This document shows positions 8,201 through 18,683 of a stretch of 59,230 bases of DNA, in pieces. Made by a program: the position numbers and the translations under genes. Numbering within the stretch: position 1 is the first letter of the stretch; the number at the start of each line of letters is the position of its first letter. This stretch comes from Clostridiales bacterium (GTDB lineage: Bacteria > Bacillota > Clostridia > Christensenellales > UBA1242), in assembly GCA_015069385.1 (NCBI GenBank), contig SVIS01000008.1:1-59230 (forward strand), given 5' to 3'. The notes under the pieces were generated by a model. That model saw nothing but the letters and a program-made list of their open reading frames with translations. It was not told the origin of the DNA and ran no database searches.

Positions 8201-9580
8201 ATGAGAAATATTTTAATAATAGGTGCAGGTCCTGCTGGCATATTTACTGCACTTGAATTAGTTAAGCAAAAAAGTAATGATAAAATAACAATAATTGAAC
8301 AAGGTAAATTAATTGAAAATCGTGTTTGCCCAAAATCTAAAACACAAAAATGCATTCATTGTAAACCTTACTGCAATATAACTTCTGGTTTTAGTGGTGC
8401 TGGTGCGTTTAGTGATGGCAAACTATCACTTAATCATGAAGTGGGCGGAGATTTTCCAAACTTAGTTGGTGCTGATGTTGCTCAAAAGTTTATTGATTAT
8501 GCCGATAAAGTTTATTTAGAATTTGGTGCCGATACAAAAGTTGAGGGTGCTGTTGAAACCGAAGAAATTAAAGAAATTCGTAAATCGGCAACTATTGCAG
8601 GTTTAAAACTTGTTGATTGCCCTATTAGGCACTTAGGCACAGAAAAAGCACATAAGTTATATTACGATATAGAACAATATTTAATTAAAAATGGTGTAAC
8701 AATTATTGCAAACAAAACTTGCAATAACCTTATTATTGAAGACAACGTTTGCAAAGGCGCAATTGTAGAGGGTGAAACAATATTAGCCGATAAAGTTATT
8801 GTAGCAACTGGCAGAAAAGGTGCCGATTGGCTAGATGATATGTGCCGCACTCATGGCATTGGTCGTGAAGCCGGCATTGTTGATATTGGTGTTAGGGTTG
8901 AAGTAAGAAACGAAGTTATGGAAAAAGTAAACACTGCACTTTATGAATCTAAATTAATTGGTTACCCAAAACCATTTTGCAACAAAGTGCGCACATTCTG
9001 TCAAAATCCGGGAGGTTTTGTTAGTCAAGAAAATTACGACAACAATTTAGCAGTAGTAAATGGTCATAGTTATAAAGATTTAAAATCTGATAATACAAAT
9101 TTGGCAATACTCTGCTCTCATCACTTCACCTACCCATTTGACGATCCTATTGCATACGCACAAAAAGTTGGCGAAATGGTAAACATGCTTGGCGATAAAC
9201 ACATAATGGTACAACGTCTTGGCGATATAAAAGCAGGCAAACGCACTTGGCAAAAAGAACTTTCTCAAACAAATATTAAACATACATTAGTTGACGCCGT
9301 TGCTGGTGACATTACCGCAGCAATGCCATATAGAACCATGGTTTGCATTTTAAACTTTATTGAACAATTAGATAAAGTTGTTCCAGGCTTTGCAAGTGAT
9401 GAAACACTTTTATACGCACCAGAAATTAAATTTTATTCAAATCGTGTAAAAATGGACGAAAAACTAAACACAAATGTTAAAAACTTACACTGTCTTGGCG
9501 ATGCCAGCGGTTGGACTCGTGGCCTTATGATGAGTAGCGCAATGGGTGTTTATATGGCAAGGCAACTTTTAGAACAATAA
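8201..9580 (+). CDS. FAD-dependent dehydrogenase/oxidoreductase (COG2509-like)
   Basis: MRNILIIGAGPAGIFTALEL dinucleotide-binding motif; C-terminal GDASGWTRGLMMSSAMGVYMA. Confidence 0.9.
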   Translation: MRNILIIGAGPAGIFTALELVKQKSNDKITIIEQGKLIENRVCPKSKTQKCIHCKPYCNITSGFSGAGAFSDGKLSLNHEVGGDFPNLVGADVAQKFIDYADKVYLEFGADTKVEGAVETEEIKEIRKSATIAGLKLVDCPIRHLGTEKAHKLYYDIEQYLIKNGVTIIANKTCNNLIIEDNVCKGAIVEGETILADKVIVATGRKGADWLDDMCRTHGIGREAGIVDIGVRVEVRNEVMEKVNTALYESKLIGYPKPFCNKVRTFCQNPGGFVSQENYDNNLAVVNGHSYKDLKSDNTNLAILCSHHFTYPFDDPIAYAQKVGEMVNMLGDKHIMVQRLGDIKAGKRTWQKELSQTNIKHTLVDAVAGDITAAMPYRTMVCILNFIEQLDKVVPGFASDETLLYAPEIKFYSNRVKMDEKLNTNVKNLHCLGDASGWTRGLMMSSAMGVYMARQLLEQ

Positions 9581-9662
9581 AATAAAACAGGGCAATAATT
9601 TTGCCTTGTTTTTTTAAAAATCAAATATTGACTTTTATTATTATTAACTATATAATTTAAGC

Positions 9663-10382
9663 ATGGATAATATGAAAATAAATTTAGTTAATACATTAAA
9701 AAATTTTAATAATCTTAATGATGAAGAAAAAATTCGTGTTAGAAAAAAAGTTTCCGCTATACTGGATAATATGTATGAAGATTTTTTTGCTTTATGTAAA
9801 CAAGACAAGCAATTAAATGAATTGTTAGATAAATTAGATAACATTAATAATATTTTAGAGTTTGATTTTTCTGCAGAGTTTTATTCTGGTTCATATAATT
9901 ATGATGTAAAATATAGCAATAAATTATATAATTATGAAAAAAAATTGGCTGAAAACTATGAAAAAATTGTAGCCGAAATTAAATCAAAAATAGAAAAATT
10001 AGAAAATAGTAAAACAGGTTTATTTAAACAAAAACGTATTCAAAAATTAGAAGAACAACTTAAACAAATTAATGCAAGTGTAAAACATTATAAAAATGCT
10101 TTAGAAAAGAAAAAATTACAAGAATATTATTTAGAAAACGTAAGCACATTATTTACTCCTCTTGAACAAAAAGCACAAGAAATTATTAAAAAATATGCAG
10201 ATAAAACTTTTGATAAATATTTAAGTAAATATCCAATTATTATTGCTTGCCCAAAATCTATTATGCATTTAAGCCATAGAAATTATATAAATTCTGATTA
10301 TTTAAATAATGTTTTGCAAAACAATCATGATGAAATATTAGACATTATGATAAACGAAACTTTGGATGAAAAAGTAATGTAA
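9663..10382 (+). CDS. Hypothetical coiled-coil protein
   Basis: 239 aa, Lys/Glu-rich heptad-like regions; followed by terminator. Confidence 0.65.
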   Translation: MDNMKINLVNTLKNFNNLNDEEKIRVRKKVSAILDNMYEDFFALCKQDKQLNELLDKLDNINNILEFDFSAEFYSGSYNYDVKYSNKLYNYEKKLAENYEKIVAEIKSKIEKLENSKTGLFKQKRIQKLEEQLKQINASVKHYKNALEKKKLQEYYLENVSTLFTPLEQKAQEIIKKYADKTFDKYLSKYPIIIACPKSIMHLSHRNYINSDYLNNVLQNNHDEILDIMINETLDEKVM

Positions 10383-10385
10383 TTT

Positions 10386-10414
10386 AAAACCACTAATTAT
10401 TTAGTGGTTTTTTT
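10386..10414 (+). terminator. Intrinsic terminator
   Basis: AAAACCACTAATTATTTAGTGGTTTTTTT. Confidence 0.8.
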
Positions 10415-10476
10415 ATAAAAAATATGCCCTATAAAAGGACATATTTTTAATATACAAACTTTTTAAATTTTTAAAA

Positions 10477-10845
10477 TTACTTAAGTTCTACTGTAGCGCC
10501 AGCTTCTTTAAGTTTAGCTTCCATTTCTTTAGCTTGTTCTGTTGGAACGTTTTCTTTAATGTTTGATGGAGCGCCATCAACCAAAGCTTTAGCTTCTGAA
10601 AGGCCAAGACCAGTGATTTCTCTAACTGCTTTAATAACAGCAATTTTGTTTGCTCCAACTTCTTTTAAAGCAACTGTAAATTCCGTTTTTTCTTCTGCAG
10701 CGGCAGCACCACCTGCAACTGCTGGGCCAGCAACTACTGCAGCAGCAGCGCTAACGCCAAATTCTTCTTCTAACATTTTAACAAGTTCGTTGATTTCAAC
10801 AACTGTTTTTGTTTTGATTTCTTCAACAATTTCTCTTAATTCCAT
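10477..10845 (-). CDS. rplL: 50S ribosomal protein L7/L12
   Basis: [48 protein letters not shown]. Confidence 0.98.
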   Translation of the reverse strand: MELREIVEEIKTKTVVEINELVKMLEEEFGVSAAAAVVAGPAVAGGAAAAEEKTEFTVALKEVGANKIAVIKAVREITGLGLSEAKALVDGAPSNIKENVPTEQAKEMEAKLKEAGATVELK

Positions 10846-10880
10846 TTTAATATTCTCCTATTAATATTTTTTATTTTAAT

Positions 10881-11372
10881 TTAAGCACCTTGCTTTTCTG
10901 CAATTGCATTAAGCGCAATAGCAACTGAGCGAACAGGGCTTTGAAGTAAGTATAAAAGTTTTGATATAAGCACTTCTTTTGATGGGATTTTTGCAAGTTG
11001 TTCAACCATTGCAGCGTCAATTCTTTCACCATTTAAAATGCCACATTTAACTTGCATTTTTTTAGTTTTTTCTGATGTTTCAACAATAATTTTAGGACCA
11101 CTAACTTCATCTTTCATTCCAAAAGCAACAGCAGTTGTACCTTCTAAAACATCTTCATAACCAGTCATGCCAAGTTCTTGTAATGCCTTTAATATAAGTC
11201 TATTTTTATAAACTTTATATTCAACATTAGCATTTCTAAGTTCTGCACGCATTTTAGTGTCTTCTTCAACAGTTAAACCGCGGTAATCAACAAAAGTAAG
11301 TGATACGGCATTGCTGATTTTGTTTTTGATTTCTTCAACAATAACCTTTTTTGCTTCTAAATTAGCACTCAC
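10881..11372 (-). CDS. rplJ: 50S ribosomal protein L10
   Basis: KKVIVEEIKNKISNAVSLTFVDYRGLTVEEDTKMRAELRNANVEYKVYKNRL; adjacent to rplL. Confidence 0.97.
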   Translation of the reverse strand: MSANLEAKKVIVEEIKNKISNAVSLTFVDYRGLTVEEDTKMRAELRNANVEYKVYKNRLILKALQELGMTGYEDVLEGTTAVAFGMKDEVSGPKIIVETSEKTKKMQVKCGILNGERIDAAMVEQLAKIPSKEVLISKLLYLLQSPVRSVAIALNAIAEKQGA

Positions 11373-11416
11373 GTTTTTTGCCTCCTATTTAATATTAAAG
11401 TTTGTATATGCAAATT

Positions 11417-11550
11417 AAAAAATGCCTTTTGCAGACCAAGGAAAGCTGCATAAAGGCACAATAACCACATACACAAAACTTTAACCTCGGCAAGTACTAA
11501 TGTTTACGGGCTAAATGCCCACTTGCTGTCTTTGGAAAAAGACAAATATT
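11417..11550 (-). promoter_or_regulatory. Ribosomal protein L10 leader (rplJ leader) with attenuator-like hairpin
   Basis: Structured ~150-nt region directly upstream of rplJ; minus-strand hairpin TGCCTTTATGCAGCTTTCCTTGGTCTGCAAAAGGCATTTTTTAA; promoter TTGATT-17-TATACT just upstream. Confidence 0.75.
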
Positions 11551-11642
11551 TAATTTACTTTGCAGAGTATAACACACAAAAAACATAAAATCAAGTGTAT
11601 TTTTAATATTTTTTAAATTAATTATGTTCACAAAGAACACTA

Positions 11643-11951
11643 TTACTTAAGCAACTCAAGTAAAATTTGTTTTACAGCAAGTTTTTTCTTTTCATCGGCT
11701 TGTTTTAATAAGGTTAATAACTCTTTATCTGTTTTGTAAGAATCAATATTTTCATAATAAAATTCTTCAGCGGTAATTCCACATGCTTCGCATATGTCTA
11801 AGATAACTCTTGCCGATGGCTCATATTCGCCATGCTCCATTTTTGTTATATATGCAGAACTTTTATCTATGCTTAAACTTAATGCTTTTGCACTCAAGTT
11901 CGCCTTATTCCTAAAGTAACCTATTCTGTTGATAATATCTTTTACATTCAT
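11643..11951 (-). CDS. XRE-family HTH transcriptional regulator
   Basis: NLSAKALSLSIDKSSAYITKMEHGEYEPSARVILDICEACGI. Confidence 0.85.
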   Translation of the reverse strand: MNVKDIINRIGYFRNKANLSAKALSLSIDKSSAYITKMEHGEYEPSARVILDICEACGITAEEFYYENIDSYKTDKELLTLLKQADEKKKLAVKQILLELLK

Positions 11952-12105
11952 AACTAAATCCTCTACTAAAAATTATAAAATGCTTTCAATTTTTAGTATG
12001 TGATATAGCAAGTATAAAATTCCTATAGTATAAATAATAAATTTACATGGTATAAATTTATATTAAAAATTTGACCTTAAAATATATTTTATGTAATATG
12101 TATAT

Positions 12106-12588
12106 ATGAATTTATATAATATGACCAAACCAGAAATTGAAAATTACTTCTTCCCAAACAAAGAAATAAAAAATATAAAAGATAAATATTTTGTGACACT
12201 TAAACAAATAGTTGGTGTTAATAATTTTTTTGGTTACGAAAAATTGTCTGATGATGACAGGGTGCAGTTGCAGCATAATTTTTCTAAACAAATTGCTAAC
12301 TATTTGGGTAAAAATAAAAATATGCTTTTAGAATTTACAAAAGCATATAAATTAGACAATATTCAAAAACTAGGTGAAGTTTTATTGCATAGTATTGTAA
12401 TTGACGAAGTTTTAAAAATAAAAGATGAAAAATATGATATTTATTTTGATAAAAACTCTATATTATATTTTGATAATGAATATCCACCACTTGCAACAAA
12501 AACAAACAAAATAAATAATATAATTAATTATTGCAAACAATTAAATAATATTTTATTAGAAATAAAAAAATATTTTAAAATGCATTAA
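12106..12588 (+). CDS. Hypothetical protein
   Basis: 160-aa ORF with terminator downstream; no recognised motif. Confidence 0.55.
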   Translation: MNLYNMTKPEIENYFFPNKEIKNIKDKYFVTLKQIVGVNNFFGYEKLSDDDRVQLQHNFSKQIANYLGKNKNMLLEFTKAYKLDNIQKLGEVLLHSIVIDEVLKIKDEKYDIYFDKNSILYFDNEYPPLATKTNKINNIINYCKQLNNILLEIKKYFKMH

Positions 12589-12590
12589 CA

Positions 12591-12622
12591 AAAAAAGTTG
12601 CCATTATAAAGGCAACTTTTTT
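12591..12622. terminator. Bidirectional intrinsic terminator
   Basis: AAAAAAGTTGCCATTATAAAGGCAACTTTTTT. Confidence 0.8.
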
Positions 12623-12624
12623 AA

Positions 12625-12701
12625 TGGTTGCAGGGAGCGGATTTGAACCACTGACCTCCGGGTTATGAGCCCGGCGAGCTTCCGAACTGCTCTACCCTGC
12701 G
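12625..12701 (-). tRNA. tRNA-Met (CAT), probably initiator tRNA-fMet
   Basis: CGCAGGGTAGAGCAGTTCGGAAGCTCGCCGGGCTCATAACCCGGAGGTCAGTGGTTCAAATCCGCTCCCTGCAACCA; C1-A72 mismatch and GGG/CCC anticodon stem are initiator features. Confidence 0.95.
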
Positions 12702-12864
12702 ATATATTAACGATGGTAGTATAACGCATTAAATTATTTTTGTCAACACCTATTTTTTATAATGTTTAAATAAAAATGACTTAAAATATAATAAATTGTA
12801 AAAATATATACTTAACTTGCAATAAAAATTAAATTATTATATATTATTTATAAAAGGAAAAATT

Positions 12865-13725
12865 ATGAAACCTATTTTTGGTATTGATATTACAACAGAT
12901 AAAAAAAATACAAAAATGAATGCAGAAGAATTTATTATTCGCACAACATCTAATGCTTGCCAGCAAAATATTAAAACTGCAGAAAAAAATTATGAAGTGG
13001 CTGAAAAACTAGAAAAACTTCCTACTTTTTTAAATATTATAAAATATGCATGCGGCATTTTAGGGTTAATATCAGTTACTGCAATTTTTGAAAGTGGTAT
13101 TGATATAGGTTTTGCTCAAGCATATAAAAATGCATCATATATTATTTGGATAAGTTTTGCTTTAATAATAATATGGCTTATACTCTGCTTTATTTCACAT
13201 AAAAAGAAAAAATTGCATAAAAGCGAAACAAATCATGCTATATCTGTATTAGACCAAAATATTAAAAATTCATATGAAGATTTAAATATTCCTGAAACAG
13301 CAAGCAATTTAGATATTTTAGGTTTTTGTTATAAAATAAAAAATGATGAGCCTGTTGTTAAAAGTGTTGGGTTGTCAATAACACCATATATTAATTTAAA
13401 CTCAAAAATTTTTATAGAAAATAATAATTTATGCATAGCAGATGCAGAAAACGTTTATGCTTTTTCATTAGAGAAATTAAAAAGTATTAAAACAATTAAA
13501 AAATCAATTACTCTTCCATTTTGGAATAAAGAAGAATTACCAAATGATGATAAATATAAAGAATATAAAATAGTTGTTAACATGGGGTTTGTTTTAGTAA
13601 AGTTTTATTACATTCTTGAATTAGAACATAATAATCAAACCTATGGCATTTATTTTCCTAATTACGAACTACCTACAATAGAAAAAATTACTGGAATAAT
13701 TGCTGAAAATAATAATCAAAAATAA
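12865..13725 (+). CDS. Hypothetical membrane protein (two TM helices)
   Basis: 286 aa; hydrophobic segments around YACGILGLISVTAIF and YIIWISFALIIIWLILCF. Confidence 0.65.
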   Translation: MKPIFGIDITTDKKNTKMNAEEFIIRTTSNACQQNIKTAEKNYEVAEKLEKLPTFLNIIKYACGILGLISVTAIFESGIDIGFAQAYKNASYIIWISFALIIIWLILCFISHKKKKLHKSETNHAISVLDQNIKNSYEDLNIPETASNLDILGFCYKIKNDEPVVKSVGLSITPYINLNSKIFIENNNLCIADAENVYAFSLEKLKSIKTIKKSITLPFWNKEELPNDDKYKEYKIVVNMGFVLVKFYYILELEHNNQTYGIYFPNYELPTIEKITGIIAENNNQK

Positions 13726-13829
13726 TATATTTAAAAACAAACTTTTGCATTATTTTAGCCTAATCTTAATTGACATAACTTTTAAAATTATTATAAAATA
13801 CACTCAATAATAAATAAAGGGAGATTATT

Positions 13830-14576
13830 ATGAAAAAGAAAATTTTTGGTGTTTTACTAACCTTGGTTTTAGCAGTAACTTGTGCTTTTGGCCTTAGCGC
13901 TTGTGGTGGTAATCCTGCATTAACTAAAGCGGACTATTTAAAAGTATTTAATAGTGTTATAACAACAGTAAATAACTATGGCACAGACTCTCAACTTGCA
14001 AGAACAGCAGTTTCGGATACTGACTTTGTTACAATAGAAAATGTAACTCAAGCAAAAAATATGTTAAAAGGAAATGTGGCAATGCTATACTTCCTTAAAA
14101 ATCTTTGCAATACAGAAAATTTTGAAGTTAAAAATGATTTTCAAGATTGTGTTGTAATAGATAATGTATCTTCATCAACTACACAAACATTTAAAATTCG
14201 CTTAAACATGTCTTATGACACACAAACTGAAAGTATTAAATCTACAGTTTATGTAAGAGATGTAACTGATGCCGAAACAAGTATATATTTTTTAGAATTT
14301 GAGTTCTTTTATGATTTTGATACAGAAACTTTAAACGGCTTTAATATTTTAGGAATTATGGGAGATGAAAGTTCATTAACAAAATCAAATGTAAACTATT
14401 TTAAATTTTATAATAATACATTAAAACAATTAAACACTACTACAACTGTTTTTGATAACTTTGCTACTGACATTTTGCAAGAAACAAATACTTATCTTTC
14501 TTACACCTTTGGCGAAAACTTACCAGACTACTCTACTCAATATATTCAAGCAATGGTAGAAGCGTTTGGTGCATAA
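13830..14576 (+). CDS. Lipoprotein, unknown function
   Basis: MKKKIFGVLLTLVLAVTCAFGLSACGG signal peptide with lipobox LSAC. Confidence 0.8.
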   Translation: MKKKIFGVLLTLVLAVTCAFGLSACGGNPALTKADYLKVFNSVITTVNNYGTDSQLARTAVSDTDFVTIENVTQAKNMLKGNVAMLYFLKNLCNTENFEVKNDFQDCVVIDNVSSSTTQTFKIRLNMSYDTQTESIKSTVYVRDVTDAETSIYFLEFEFFYDFDTETLNGFNILGIMGDESSLTKSNVNYFKFYNNTLKQLNTTTTVFDNFATDILQETNTYLSYTFGENLPDYSTQYIQAMVEAFGA

Positions 14577-14595
14577 ATAAAAGTAAATTTATATT

Positions 14596-14630
14596 AAAAA
14601 AATCGTGATATTTTCTATCACGATTTTTTT
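14596..14630. terminator. Intrinsic terminator
   Basis: AAAAAAATCGTGATATTTTCTATCACGATTTTTTT. Confidence 0.85.
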
Positions 14631-14634
14631 ATAT

Positions 14635-14871
14635 TTACCAGTCTTGCTTTTTAAGTGAACTAGATTTAACATCATCATAAAAAGCAAAATAATTATCTTT
14701 AAATTTTTTGGTGGCTGGTTTTTGCGCACTTAAAATTTCATCAAGTTCTGCTGGAGTAAAATCACTTAATTTAAAATCTTCATCAAAATTTTGAACATAT
14801 TTAACAAAACTTTTGGTTGTCTTTTTTTCCATATGGGCATTATATACTTTATTAATTTTTTTTGCAAGCAT
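14635..14871 (-). CDS. Hypothetical protein
   Basis: 78 aa directly downstream of the MFS gene on the same strand. Confidence 0.5.
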   Translation of the reverse strand: MLAKKINKVYNAHMEKKTTKSFVKYVQNFDEDFKLSDFTPAELDEILSAQKPATKKFKDNYFAFYDDVKSSSLKKQDW

Positions 14872-14879
14872 AAAATATT

Positions 14880-16280
14880 TTACTTATCTTCTTTATCTTT
14901 TAATTGCATTTTTAAAATATCTGAGCGAGTTAATTTATATTTATTAAATATTAACATTGCAATTGCTATAGAAAGTGAGCAGCCTAAAAAAACAATAACG
15001 CCTAGCGAGTTTTGAACTTTCATGGCTTGTACTGGCTCAGCAGGGTTAAATTTTATAAGGTCGAGCAAAATACCAATTATTAAAAGCGAAAGCGAATTTG
15101 CCACATTATATGCAAATGTCATATATCCGCTATAGGTGGCTGTTTTATTTTCATTGCTTTTAATTTTTTCTAATGTTACAACATCGGCAAACATAGATAT
15201 TGGCAGGCTATACAGTGCACCGGTGCCAAATCCACAAAGTAGTATACTAATTAAAACCAATACAAAACATAAATTAAGTGACATTAAAGTTCTAAACCCA
15301 AAAAATATTGAAACAAAAAATATACCAATAAGCAATAACGAAAGAGCAATGTTTAATGCCGGTTTTTTATCTATACGCTTGCTTAAGTAAATCCAAAATG
15401 GCTGACTTAAAATAGCACCCGAAAATAATGCTGTCATAAGTAAACTTATTTGAGTACTAGAAAAATGAAAAGAATAAGTAAACAAATGCATACCAACACT
15501 TGTTAAAAAAGATGCAGCAATTAACGCAACGGCATAACCTAATATTAATGGGCTAAAGTTTTTATTTTTAAGTGTTTTGAAAAAGTTATAAAAAATTTTA
15601 AAAAAGGCATTGTCTTCTTTTTTTCTAGTTTTAAATTCGGGCATTTCTTTAGTTCGCTTTAGTGTGCCAAGAATACATATTACCCCTGCAATAATACACA
15701 AAATGCTTGTAACATATGAAATGTTAATATATCCACTTTGAACAAGTTGACCTGCACCATTTTTTGATGGCATAAATATAAGCATAAATAGTGTAGGCAA
15801 AACCATTCCTATAATAAAAAATACAGTTTTAAAACCTTGCAAACTGCTTTGGTCGTTATAGTCGGGTGCAATATCTATACCAAGTGCAACATAAGGTGTT
15901 GCAAAAAAAGTATTAAAAGTTTCCATAACAAGCAAGCATACAAGCAACCATATAAATTTAAATGCCATACTTAAACTTTGAGGAATACTCCAAAGCAACA
16001 AATTAAAAATAGCCATACCAAAAGTTGCAACAAGCATAAAACCTAAACGTCGACCAAAAGTTTTACTTTTGTATCTATCAGAAATATATCCAACAATCGG
16101 ATCAGAAAGACCGTCCCAAAAAGCCGAAAAAGCAACTGCCAAACCAACTAATGTGCCAGATATTCCAAGCACACTTGTGCCAAAAAACATAATAAAATTG
16201 GACATGGTCTGAGATATAGTTCCATACCCTAAGTTACCAACTCCATATGCCATTTTTGTTTTAAACGATAACTTTTTCAA
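14880..16280 (-). CDS. MFS / GPH-family (MelB-like) sugar transporter
   Basis: KTKMAYGVGNLGYGTISQTMSNFIMFF...FSAFWDGLSDPIVGYISDRYKSKTFGRRLGFML motif typical of GPH transporters. Confidence 0.88.
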   Translation of the reverse strand: MKKLSFKTKMAYGVGNLGYGTISQTMSNFIMFFGTSVLGISGTLVGLAVAFSAFWDGLSDPIVGYISDRYKSKTFGRRLGFMLVATFGMAIFNLLLWSIPQSLSMAFKFIWLLVCLLVMETFNTFFATPYVALGIDIAPDYNDQSSLQGFKTVFFIIGMVLPTLFMLIFMPSKNGAGQLVQSGYINISYVTSILCIIAGVICILGTLKRTKEMPEFKTRKKEDNAFFKIFYNFFKTLKNKNFSPLILGYAVALIAASFLTSVGMHLFTYSFHFSSTQISLLMTALFSGAILSQPFWIYLSKRIDKKPALNIALSLLLIGIFFVSIFFGFRTLMSLNLCFVLVLISILLCGFGTGALYSLPISMFADVVTLEKIKSNENKTATYSGYMTFAYNVANSLSLLIIGILLDLIKFNPAEPVQAMKVQNSLGVIVFLGCSLSIAIAMLIFNKYKLTRSDILKMQLKDKEDK

Positions 16281-16481
16281 AATTATTAAAACCCTTAAAA
16301 CATTTTACGCAATATTTATAAATTTTATTAGTTTTAGACAAAATTTTTAAAATATATTAATAAATTCAACTAAAGTTAAAATTAGTTTATTTAATATAAA
16401 AATTAAACTTTTACAAAACTTTTACATTTTTTTATAGATATTTAATAACAATATTTGTTAAAATTAAATTGGAGAAATATT

Positions 16482-17006
16482 ATGGATTTATCAAAAGAAA
16501 ATGATAATTTACAAATTTTTGTTAAAAAAGATAAAAAAGATTTAATTGAAAATTGCTATAACAGTTTAGGCTGGACAAAAACTAAAGAACAAGATAACGA
16601 AAAATATGAAGACACAATTAATTTAACATACACTCGCCCTCATAAAATAAAAAATAAAGATGCTCTTCAACTTTTGCAAGTTCATGTAGAACATAATTTA
16701 AACGAACTTGGCAAACTAGAAAAAAATAAACATGCAAAAACTACCGCCCTTGGCTTTTCACTTGGTGCTTTAGCTATTGTATTATGTGTTATTGGCAGTA
16801 TATATTTATTTTATGTAAAAGATATTTCTAGTATTGTGTTATGTTGTGGAATTATTGCGTTAGGATTTTTTTTGGGAATTAACACAATTATTAGTTGTGT
16901 AAAAATATTTAAAAAAGAAAAAATATATTTTGAAAATAAAAGTAATGAATTAAATACTTCAATTAAAAACATTTGCAAAAATGCAGAAGAGTTTTTAAAT
17001 AATTAA
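16482..17006 (+). CDS. Hypothetical membrane protein
   Basis: Start set at MDLSKEN with RBS GGAG; two TM segments. Confidence 0.6.
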   Translation: MDLSKENDNLQIFVKKDKKDLIENCYNSLGWTKTKEQDNEKYEDTINLTYTRPHKIKNKDALQLLQVHVEHNLNELGKLEKNKHAKTTALGFSLGALAIVLCVIGSIYLFYVKDISSIVLCCGIIALGFFLGINTIISCVKIFKKEKIYFENKSNELNTSIKNICKNAEEFLNN

Positions 17007-17019
17007 TTTAGGAGAAAAT

Positions 17020-18588
17020 ATGGCAAAAACACAAACGAAAATTGCTAAAAATTTACAATTAGATGTTGTAAAAATAAGAACAGAATTTAATGGTTTTGGT
17101 ATTTTAAAAAACATTATTGTTATTAGTTTAATTGCTCTTCAATTTATTTTTTTAACTTTGTCTTATTTATATTTGTTTAATTTTTTTAGATGGCTTGCGA
17201 TTTTTTCTTTTATTATGAGTTTATCTACTTGTATTTATGTTTTATCAACAAATAAAAATGGTCAAGTTAAAGGAACATGGATTTTATTTTTACTTCTTTG
17301 CTTTACCTTTGGTTATATTATATATTTTATGTCTAATGAAAGGTTTTTATTTAAAAATTCACGCAAAAAATATTCTGAACTTTATTCTAAAACTAATGAG
17401 TTTAAATCAAATCAACTAGATTTATCTAATATTAAGAATGAAATAAAAACCGATTGCAATTATTTATATTCAGCAGGAACATTTCCTGCGTATAAAAATT
17501 GTAATTTAAAATATTTTTCAAGTGGGGCTACACTTTTTGATGACATTTTAGAAGAAATGCAAAAAGCCACAGACTTTATTTTTATAGAATACTTTATTGT
17601 TTCAAATGGTGTACTTCTTGATAGAATGTTACAAATTTTAAAAGAAAAATCAAAACAAGGTGTTGATATAAGAATAATTTATGACGACATGGGTAGTCAT
17701 GGAACTTTAAAACGCAAAACAAAAAAACAAATAATTAAATCTGGAATAAAACTTCATGCATATAACAAACTTGTTCCTGTTTTTAATATTGCATTAAATT
17801 TTAGAGATCACCGAAAAATTGTTGTTATAGATGGCAAAGTTGCTTTTACTGGTGGTGCAAACTTAGCCGATGAATACACCAACGAAAAACGTATGCACGG
17901 CTATTGGAAAGATACAGGCATTAAACTAAAAGGACTATGCGTTGATACTTTTACACTTGCTTTTTTAAGGCAGTGGGAGTTTATTAATAAAAAGCAAATA
18001 AATTATTCAAACCTTTTAAATAAGTCTTTAAATTATAATAACAACAGCATAGTAGTTCCTTTTGTTGATGGTTTAGATTATACTGCATCTATTGGTAAAG
18101 ATGCATATATAAATTTAATTTCAAATGCAAAAGAAAAAATATATATAATGACACCCTACTTTATTCCAGATGATTCTATTATTGAACTATTAAAAAATAA
18201 AGCACAATCTGGTGTAGATGTTTGTTTAATTTTACCAGACGTTGCAGATAAAAAATTTGTTTATTATGTTACTCGAGATAACGCAGAAAGATTAATTCCT
18301 TTTGGAATAAAAGTTTATACAATGACACATAGTTTTGTTCATAGTAAAGTTTGTTTAACCGAAAACGCTGCTATAGTAGGTTCTATTAATTTTGACCAAC
18401 GTAGTTTTTACCAACAATTCGAAAGCGCAGTTTATACCAACGACAACCAAATTTTGTTAGATGTTGAATCTGACTTTAATAACACAATAAAAGCATGTAA
18501 ACAAATAACTATAAAAAATCAAAAACGAAACAAATTAAAAAATAAACTAATTGCCGGCATTTTTAGAATTTTATCACCATTTATGTAA
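17020..18588 (+). CDS. cls: Cardiolipin synthase (phospholipase D family)
   Basis: N-terminal TMs plus two HKD motifs: FRDHRKIVVIDGKVAFTGGAN and FVHSKVCLTENAAIVGSINFDQRS. Confidence 0.94.
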   Translation: MAKTQTKIAKNLQLDVVKIRTEFNGFGILKNIIVISLIALQFIFLTLSYLYLFNFFRWLAIFSFIMSLSTCIYVLSTNKNGQVKGTWILFLLLCFTFGYIIYFMSNERFLFKNSRKKYSELYSKTNEFKSNQLDLSNIKNEIKTDCNYLYSAGTFPAYKNCNLKYFSSGATLFDDILEEMQKATDFIFIEYFIVSNGVLLDRMLQILKEKSKQGVDIRIIYDDMGSHGTLKRKTKKQIIKSGIKLHAYNKLVPVFNIALNFRDHRKIVVIDGKVAFTGGANLADEYTNEKRMHGYWKDTGIKLKGLCVDTFTLAFLRQWEFINKKQINYSNLLNKSLNYNNNSIVVPFVDGLDYTASIGKDAYINLISNAKEKIYIMTPYFIPDDSIIELLKNKAQSGVDVCLILPDVADKKFVYYVTRDNAERLIPFGIKVYTMTHSFVHSKVCLTENAAIVGSINFDQRSFYQQFESAVYTNDNQILLDVESDFNNTIKACKQITIKNQKRNKLKNKLIAGIFRILSPFM

Positions 18589-18594
18589 AGTATT

Positions 18595-18626
18595 AAAAAC
18601 TTCGCTTTTTATATAGCGAAGTTTTT
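18595..18626 (+). terminator. Intrinsic terminator
   Basis: AAAAACTTCGCTTTTTATATAGCGAAGTTTTT. Confidence 0.85.
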
Positions 18627-18683
18627 ATTTTTAAAATTACAATTTTACTTTGAAAAAAATTGAATGTATAATATAATTTTTGT